64,000 nt of DNA from Apostichopus parvimensis (Eukaryota; Echinodermata; Holothuroidea; Aspidochirotida; Stichopodidae): positions 21,094-85,093 of the forward strand of contig KN886170.1 of assembly GCA_000934455.1 (NCBI GenBank). The letters are read 5' to 3'. Below the pieces are notes generated by a model. The model was not told where the DNA came from. It searched no databases and saw nothing but the letters and a program-made list of their open reading frames with translations. Position 1 is the stretch's first letter. Every line of letters starts with the position of its first letter. Of this stretch, positions 56,067 to 64,000 are shown piece after piece. Both the position numbers and the translations under genes were made by a program.

Positions 56067-59000
56067 CCAGTATATCTTTCAAAATTGGTATAAATGCAAG
56101 TGCAAAGATGTGAAGCAGTCTATAGTAACCATACTAACTGAGAGGCTAAGAGACTCGAAAACTGATGTACAAAATGTTAACACTAAAACTTTTCCCTGTC
56201 TAACACATTGGTTTACACACATAACACTGTTCCATAAATTATAAAGGGAAATTGACTTCATTTTTACATGAGCATGCTTGTGAGATGGAGAACTGCTTTA
56301 TAGTTTTTATGTAATTTTATGCAACAATATGAATTTTGTTTGCATCCTGCTACACAAAGGCACATAAAGTTACCAGCCGTGCTGTTAATCAAGAAAAATT
56401 ATAGAGGAAACTTTGAAACCCTCATGTTGACTTGATTTCTTTCAAGATATTGCAGTGAAGGAACCTCGAAGGCCCCTTTCGGCTATCAAATATAAAAATG
56501 CCAGATTGTCCATTGGCAGAACACACATAACAGACCACTCTTAGTTAATTGAAAGCATACATTCATTTTCTAATGTCAGCTTCCATAAAAAAATCGGGCT
56601 TTTGATTCTGCACATGATTATTAGTGTAAGGTACTTGCAGTACTTAGCTGTATAAATATTTGCAATATTCAGTATATATATTTTATATTCAACGCAGTAT
56701 CCATTGATGTTTATATTACAGGGTTTAAAACCAGGGCTAAAAAAAATAGCCATATGTTGTTCCAGTCCAGTAAGTCTAGGGTAGGTTGCTGTACATGCAT
56801 TGAGGGTTCAGTTGTAAAATTTGTTTTGAGGTTTTGGTGGAGCCTGGAGGTGTGAGATATTGAGAGGGGAGATTGAGGAAGCTGGATATAACTAGGGGTG
56901 GGGAGGATGATTACAAACTAGCAGTATATACATAGTCATTTACATGTCTGCTGCTGCATATTCATATATATTGCTTTGAGTTTAAATTGCTATTGTTGGT
57001 GGTATCAGATGTGCAAATTCTTCTTTTGTTGCTTAGCCCCACCCCAACCCACTCTATTTTCTTGTAAGTATTTTCAGGTTACTTACATTAAGAAGCAAGA
57101 ATTTGTGTAAGTTCCTCTGAAACTTCCTCTCTGTTTTCCTATTCTTTCACTGTCAAAGTTATGTTGTGTATGTTATGTTTTCTATTATGATTATATGAAT
57201 TCTGTTAAATGTACTCTTATTTTTTTTATCTTATGTTTTTGTATTGCACCACTGTTTTGAAAACTAATAGAATACGATCAATTTAGTTTCTTAGTATGAA
57301 CTTATAAATATCAGTACTGAATATGTCCTGAAATACATTTATAGTGTTTACAAAGCTTAATATGCAACGCATAAATTGATAGGCTACTTATCATTTCTGA
57401 CATGCCAGTTATGTATTTTTCATACAAACCGGTTTAATTTAACATACATGCAAACAACTGATTTGTATTATTAAATTGTGTAGCTGAGCTAAAAATGGAA
57501 TCATTCTTTGTGTTGCTTAGTGATACCAGATACCTGGTATAAAGGGTTTTTTTTGTGAGGAACTGTGGAGCTTATGACCTTGTAGCACCCTCAGGAAATC
57601 AAAAGTTATTTCTTGAAGATAATTTGTTCAGAATTAATGCTTTTGTTGGATAATATGTTAATCAAGCAAAATATGCATGGAACTGACATTTTATTGGACA
57701 TCGAGAATGGTACTAGAATTCTTTTCATATTGAGCATAGGCCTTGAGGAGGAGATGTAAAATAGGACATGTTGAGTGCTAGCTGCACGTTTCCTGGTCCT
57801 GGAATGTGAGTCGTTATATTAAAATGTCTCTAGACATCTCTAGTGATGGACCGAAACTACTGGTTGTAGCAATCGACAAGTACTCGTCACAAAGGTGTCA
57901 ATTTCTGAGTTTTGTCTGTCATTATAGACACTGACCACGGGTTAATGCTGACCGACCGCTGGTTGACAAGCATAGCTACATCACTGGTCATAAGTACTGC
58001 CCTAATATATGCTAGACAGCCATACATGATGTGAATGTTCGTGCTTCAAGGATCATGAAGCATCTTTCTGTCACCCAATATTTTCTCATAATTTCAGACA
58101 TTTTAATCCCTTCATATAATACTTCACAATGTCAGAATAGTCAGAGAATCCAGGGCTAGGTTATAGCATTTGTTTTTAAATTTTAGCACGTTCACTTCCA
58201 GGGTGAGCAACTTACGACCTTTAGGTGTGTCTGTGATCATGGTAGTGTTTATTACTAACACATGACATTTTGACTTAATTGCCATAGGAACAACTTAATA
58301 CAGTACTTTGACATCTGATCATTTGATGTATTCTCATTATGAAACAGTAGAGAAAATGGAATTTATGTTTTATTTTTACACTGACTGCTTCACAGTTTGT
58401 ATGAAATATTGCAGCTTACTACTCCTTTCACAGTAGCAGTGCATTTAAGTTAGTATTTGAGCTGGGCTATCTTGAAGCAACTACATGATGTGTCAGTTTC
58501 ATTATGTATAGATGCTGTTTTGGTATGATTGTGGTTTTATTTGAACTAAAATCCTTAACAACAATGTAGTTCATAGTAAAGTGGATATAAACCCTATACT
58601 TTTCTGCTTAAAGAAGCTCTTTTGCTTCTACAGAAGCAACACAAATGCTTGAAAACATTTCTTCTAACACTAGTAAGGGTTCTGCGACAGAGGGGCAAGC
58701 CTGGTGCTTTTGTGCCATTTGTATGTTCTCTTTTTTCCCGTCAGGAATGACATAATATCGGTTTCCCTTCCCTGCTCCTTCCTCCCCTCTCCTGTTTACA
58801 CTTGTAACCAAATGCTTGGAACTCCGGCATTTTGCACCAACTTGTGTCTATTCATTGATGGCACTGGAACTTTACTTACAAATGTGTATATAAAGTGGAT
58901 TGTTCACTTAGTTAACAGCATTCCATAAAGTAAGTGAGTATAAATTTTTCCTCCTCCCAAAAAGGTGCCAGTTCTGGCAGTAAAATCGACCATATAATGT

Positions 59001-59834
59001 TTTCTTCCCTGATTCTTAAATGCAAATAAGGGCAAACACTAGGTTTAGCTGACAATCAAAGACTTACTGATTGACTTACACACAGTGGTAGTGGTTTCTT
59101 CTTGGATATAGCAAAGATATTTTTAAATACATGCAGTACTTTATTTTTTTGGACACCCGATGGGACATAACTAACATGCCTTACTTTGGTGTGCATTTGC
59201 TCTGTAGAAGACATGACTGTGGTTCTTATACCAAACTTTGCAACATGAAGTTGAGTGGCATGCCTCTGTATTTATCAATTGTACGTGCCATTGTACATAC
59301 ACAGAGAAATGTTCACAGCAGCTGTTGACACAATATTTTATTTCATCCATGCAGTTATCTGTCAGTCCCAAGTGCATTTGCTGAATGCTTGTAGAGGAAA
59401 GAAAGCATGAACAAATGAATAGAAAAACAAAATTGATCTTCAACCTGTTACAAAAAGAGAGAGGAAAAAATGGAAAAAGGTAGTTATCTATAGTAACAAT
59501 GTTTAGTAACATTTTTTAACATGTTGGTTAAATGAGGTGACATTTTGTTTGAGCTTTCGCTGCCTATGTGTACTATAGTATATTCCACTTAGATACTGTC
59601 ATACTACTGAATACTGAATAGTATGTATTTTCACTTAAATATTGCTGCTTCTAGAGGTCAGCTTAAACAATTTTCTGACGCTGTAATAAAATCCCACTAT
59701 ATTGTCCATTAACTCGGTTGGTCAAGCATCATTTTCAAATAATTAGTAAAAGTCCAAAAATTGGCAATTTTTCGATAACTTTCGTGTTGCATGTCCTCAA
59801 TATCTAAGTGTCTGGTCTAAACAAGAATAGAACA

Positions 59835-59874
59835 GGATTTGAACCAGTTATCCAGAGGTCACTGGTTCGAATCC
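59835..59874. repeat. Inverted repeat of a tRNA T-arm-like string
   Basis: GGATTTGAACCAGT and ACTGGTTCGAATCC are inverted copies with one difference and a 12-nt loop. The right copy carries a B-box-like GGTTCGAATCC, but no tRNA acceptor or anticodon arm can be formed. Confidence 0.7.
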
Positions 59875-60190
59875 TAGCCACAAATTTCTTTGCTCTTTTC
59901 CATTGTCTACAATTTCCCAGTCAGTTTTCCTTGATCCAGTTAGTGATAACTAGACATCCCACTTCAAGAAAAGACATGGATGTTTGAGGGTCTCTTTGTT
60001 TTGTGTTAGCTATAAAACAAGGCCAAAGGCAATGTGCTCCTGTGAAGACACAAATCCAATAACAATGAATATTGGTCTATGTGATAGAGATACATCTGTC
60101 ATGAACAAAGTCCCCAACCAGCCTAAAGGAAAGTCTTATATGCCATGATCCACACCTTACAGACTATGGTCCTGTCTGGTTATATTTCCT

Positions 60191-60253
60191 AGCTTACCTG
60201 TCTCCCCACAACCTTAGAAGGAGGTGCTAAGGTTGTGGGGAGACAGGTAAGCT
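60191..60253. repeat. Perfect palindrome, 27-bp arms, 9-nt loop
   Basis: Arm begins AGCTTACCTGTCTCCCCACA; the two arms are exact reverse complements. Loop is AAGGAGGTG. Confidence 0.97.
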
Positions 60254-60685
60254 TGTCACTCGTAAATATCCAAAACCAGTAAGTTTTGGAATATTTCATA
60301 GTTTATGCTGTCTCCTTTCTTTCATCAGAACTTTGGAAACATTTATAAAGTTGGATTGGTGAGAAGTTGTTTTCAAGTAGTGGTAGATCAAGGAGGTATG
60401 GATCAACAGTTCCAAAGATGGGCCAAGGTAATGGCAGAACACAAAGTACACAAGGTAAGGCTTTACTATGAATAATATTTACACTGGGGACTCTTTTTAA
60501 AGCAGCATTTTGCATTGATTCTCGAGATTTTCCAATACTAGGATACTATACCAATGACGTAAACTAAGCTAACTGTAAAGTTTCAACTCAAACTATTCCC
60601 GAAAAGTGCAAAAAATATGATATTTTCTGATTTTCGTATTTTGAATCTTTGACTTCGATAGACTCCTCCCACTTATAGGAACCTT

Positions 60686-61027
60686 GTGAATATGTATAAC
60701 GGACTAGGTACTTTGAATAGCGAGGTAAACAGTAAACAAAAATCAGCTGAGGAGAAATACGTACTGCGCGAAGGGAAAGTTACGATATCTCATTGCATAC
60801 GATGCCCTAAAAACCCAAGAGAATTCGTCGCTCTGCGAAAAATAAAACAGCAAGGATACATAAGAGAGAAAGTCATGGAACCAGAAGAACCCGATCGGTA
60901 CGTAACATTCGCGAGAACGATATTGTATCACTCTACGAGGTGTTACATACAATCAGACCTATTAGTGTGTGACTTACACTGGTTAGGCCTGAAAAACGTT
61001 ATGTACACGCGGTGCATTGTGCACTAA
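60686..61027 (+). CDS. Unrecognised 113-codon open frame
   Basis: Starts MNMYNGLG, is hydrophilic in the first half (KQKSAEEKY, REGKVT, EPEEPDRY) and has five Cys in the second two-thirds. No domain recognised, no splice context apparent, no strong start context. It could be chance or a piece of an unknown mobile element. Confidence 0.12.
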   Translation: MNMYNGLGTLNSEVNSKQKSAEEKYVLREGKVTISHCIRCPKNPREFVALRKIKQQGYIREKVMEPEEPDRYVTFARTILYHSTRCYIQSDLLVCDLHWLGLKNVMYTRCIVH

Positions 61028-63808
61028 AAGCAATGTAGCTCTATGAGTGTAGCGCAATGGGGGCCGTTAGTTTCCGGACCCGTTAGTTTCCTCTCTTGAA
61101 AAACCTTAGTTACCTCCTCTAACAACATGGGAGAAAATAACGTTTTTCAGGAGAGGAAAGTAATGTCTCTCAAGGGAATGCAATAAGGCATATTGGCTAG
61201 GCCATGTGGAGATTTAAGTAGTGCTTTGCAGCAAGGGATTACCATGCCAATGAATGAGTCTATTTTTAGCGCCAAGTCATACATAAACATCTCTTCACTG
61301 ATTGGTTGAATTTGAATAGGCGGTTTTGTAGAGCTGCATGTGATAAATACTAAATGATTCGATGTGTCAGGGAGACACTTTCCTCAGAATCATATAAAAG
61401 CCTTAATTACTTGCTAATTAACGTTCGTTGTGGGGAAAAAAGTGTGGGAAAGTCTTAGTTTTGTCTTTTGTGATTGTATTATGATAAAAACTTGATAGAC
61501 ACGGAAAAATTGAGGAACAACAGCGACTCAACACAAAATGCTGCTTTAAGTCTTTTCACCTTTCTAAGTGTGTTTTGGCAGGATCTCTGTGATAAGTATA
61601 GACAGGTGGTTGCTCCTTTAGCCAGAGTCTTTTCAGTATTAGGACTACAGTAGTTAGTATGTAAGATAAACATTGCATACAATGGTGACAGACTGTATAT
61701 ATTGATCTGGTTGTAATTGGTTCATTTATCAAGTTTGAATGTAAATGTTATTGTGAGATTTGGATAGATAGTTGATAGATATCGGTCCCTTCATATTAAC
61801 GTGACATGCTTTCAAATCGGTTAAAAGGATGAACAAGTATTAAATATTAGTTACTTTGAAAGGGGGAGGGGGTAGGGGATAGGGGGAAGAGAGTGTAATT
61901 TTAAGTGCTTTGCAAAAAAGTTGACACATTGGCAGCCACAAAGATTAGTGTTGACAAAATGCTAAGGTATCTCAGAATTATCAGAAACCGGTTAAAAGTC
62001 ACCCCGGAATAAAACGACCATTTTACATTTGAATACCTGTGGGTTGTTGTGGTAGTGCATTATTTGTCGTGCAAAGTACACAAGCCCTACATAGTAGTAT
62101 CATGGCCTATGAGAGTACAAACCCTTTCATGTTGCGGCATTTCATGTTGTGATGGTATTAAGTTCATCCTCTTCTTACATACCAACCAATTACTGCATTT
62201 CTAGGAATACATGCTATTTGGCTGACCAAGTTAACTTACCAAGAAATGAACCCCCAGGGTGAAGAAGAGTAACTCCTACCAATATTTTGTTGAATGGCAG
62301 CTGGAATTTTAATGTTTAATCTCTAGATATATTTCCGTTTTCCACATATTTCACTTTGCGTTTTTCTGCACCATGCAGTCATATTTGGTTCAATTTATTA
62401 AAGGCAGTCCCTCATCAAACATGTTTAAATTTCAAAGTTAGAAAACTCTAGATTTTAAGTAACCAAGCATAGAATTCCTTAATGTGGACAGTACCTGCAC
62501 ACTGAAGCCATTCATAATTTACTTTTTCTAGTGTTAATGCAACTGCGGTACTGTCTGTATTAAGATAATGTGGTATTGCTCTATACACGTGCAGTACAAC
62601 ATGATCAAATTGATTATACATACAACTGTACACACATTACGTAATACACAACATGTTTGTAAAAATGTACTCAGAAATTTTATAGTCCGTTTTCATAATT
62701 TACGATCAAAATTATCCACATCATAAACTTTTCCGTCCAAAGTTAGATTGTTTGTGTCAATATATTCCAATTGATGTATACTTGCAATTTCTTTATCAGA
62801 CCATTCATGTTAAACATTTGACCTAAAATTAGACAGTAAAACTTCACCTTATATTACCCATGTGACTTTGCATCAATGGGAGGAGATACAGTACAGTGTA
62901 GCCTGCCTTTAATATGATTCCCTGGTAGTATTCCATACATATTTACTAATATAGTATTAAACTCTGTAGCGACCATGGAAGTATTATATGTACATCCATG
63001 GAAGCATTATTGGCTTCCATGTACAGACTGATTTAATATACCACAACTACATACATACAGCAGGCTCCATGTAGAGTCTGCTACTCAATTTATATTACTA
63101 CTCGGTGATACACCGTGGCATTGTTGATCCGCTATCTGTAGACTATAGGGTGATTGTACTGTCTTTAGTGTCTTGACAATAGAAGGAATTTTTGTGAGTG
63201 ATGACTGCTTTTACTTGAAAAAGGTTTTATTTTTATTGATAAAAGAACTGACAAAAATAGATGTTATCATGTCTTTGTGGTGGTTGGAAGACTGGAGAAC
63301 AAAGAGAGGTGAGATTTTATATTATTGATATCAGTCTCAAATTTTCTGAACTATGTTTTTTTTTTTTTAATTTGAGTGTCATCCTTTTTCTCATGGTTCT
63401 TGACTAAATGGATCTATCTGTAAATTGCCAGTAAGTACTCTGTGCTATTTATAGAGCACTATAAGTACAGGAAAAATTATTTTGTATCTAAACCATTGAA
63501 TTAAAGAACACTAAGTACTGTTACCAAAACTAATATATTCTCAAATAGCACAGATAAAATAACATCAGATTTCACTTGATATTTACATCGTATAATTTGA
63601 ACAATCACAGTTTTTGGAAAAATCATCGTCATATTTTAAAATAAATGTCATGTGCACATTAAATTCATAGTAAATGCTAATAAGACTTACAGTATGGACA
63701 GTGTCTGCACACTTACTTACCTTGTTACGTACCATGTATGTACCAAGTCTGGTACACATTCAGTGCTTTGATGACGTTACAGTCCTAAACATCAAACCGG
63801 CAATGTTT

Positions 63809-63849
63809 TATGATATCTTATGTGGACATTGTCCACATAAGATATCATA
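63809..63849. repeat. Perfect palindrome, 20-bp arms, 1-nt loop
   Basis: TATGATATCTTATGTGGACA, one T, then its exact reverse complement. Confidence 0.97.
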
Positions 63850-63852
63850 TAC

Positions 63853-63901
63853 GATGTCCTCCATTTGGTAGTTGTCCGACAACTACCAAATGGGGGACAT
63901 C
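63853..63901. repeat. Near-perfect palindrome, 24-bp arms, 1-nt loop
   Basis: GATGTCCTCCATTTGGTAGT with TGTC, one C, then its reverse complement with a single T/C difference. Starts 3 nt after the preceding palindrome and ends 22 nt before the splice acceptor at 63922-63923. Confidence 0.97.
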
Positions 63902-63931
63902 ATATATATATTTTTGTTTGCAGGTGGAATA

Positions 63932-64000
63932 ATGTCGAGCAGACATTCTGATTGCAGTAGCAACACTACCCTGGACGACTACAACTTCACTCCCACCCCT
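63932..64000 (+). CDS. Start of an unidentified gene, first 23 codons
   Basis: A clear acceptor (pyrimidine-rich TTTTTGTTTGCAG, ending 63923) is followed by GTGGAATA and an ATG opening MSSRHSDCSSNTTLDDYNFT, open to the window edge. The residues are Ser/Thr/Asp-rich, like a disordered N-terminus; no family can be named. The upstream exon is probably non-coding. Confidence 0.5.
   Translation, partial: MSSRHSDCSSNTTLDDYNFTPTP

Larger units (their letters stand above)
53839..63923 (+). other. Long probable first intron or intergenic region
   Basis: About 10 kb without a recognised coding exon. Holds a pair of diverged 80-bp repeats at 54535 and 55987 and near-perfect palindromes at 55198, 60191, 63809 and 63853. 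A T-arm-like hairpin lies at 59835, and an unexplained 113-codon frame at 60686. Confidence 0.5.

Noticed and set aside
59856-59880. tRNA gene
   Set aside because: Only a T-arm/B-box-like string is present; no matching acceptor, D or anticodon arms upstream.

Overview
The window is eukaryotic nuclear DNA from an animal. It is AT-rich with many introns and short exons bounded by GT-AG, and it carries numerous microsatellites, minisatellites, SINE/LINE remnants and poly-G/poly-C runs. Protein content (a cholinesterase with a T-peptide-like tail, a doublecortin-like kinase, a DHX30 helicase, a tandem-T1 KCTD-like protein) and repeat texture suggest a marine invertebrate deuterostome. A sea cucumber or other echinoderm is my best guess, by inference only. 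Two runs of N (31810-32109 and 52508-53367) are assembly gaps.

Layout, left to right. (1) 72-4935, plus strand: the 3' part of a cholinesterase-like gene, 8 exons, 5' end outside the window. (2) 4936-11236: no firm gene; a small candidate signal-anchor ORF at 7465-7701 sits beside a promoter-like TAGGCCTA-rich patch and could mark the 5' end of the next gene. (3) 11274-18776, plus: a complete-looking doublecortin-like kinase, 4 coding exons, 1115 residues, one exon of 2.5 kb. (4) 18777-24126: intergenic between convergent genes, with several tandem repeats. (5) 24127-48463, minus: a DHX30-type DExH RNA helicase that I rebuilt from 22 phase-compatible exons (3219 nt, 1072 residues plus stop), beginning with a mitochondrial-presequence-like exon. 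Its introns hold a 47-bp satellite, a 73-bp tandem array, a tRNA-derived SINE, a LINE 3' end, a MITE-like element and, nested in antisense, a multi-T1 (KCTD-like) gene at 31258-32880. (6) 48667-50403, minus: a U1/JAZ-type zinc-finger gene directly upstream of DHX30; its large exon is in splice phase with DHX30 exon 2, so it may be an alternative 5' end of DHX30. (7) 52394-53603: a non-LTR retrotransposon insertion with a 24-bp target-site duplication, its middle lost in an N gap. (8) 53839-63923: probably the first intron of another plus-strand gene whose coding region starts at 63932. This intron holds several almost perfect short-loop palindromes.

The genes do not form an operon or pathway. 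The strongest functional link is between the zinc-finger exon (probable dsRNA-type fingers) and DHX30 (RNA helicase with one dsRBD-like region), possibly one locus with a mitochondrial and a non-mitochondrial N-terminus.
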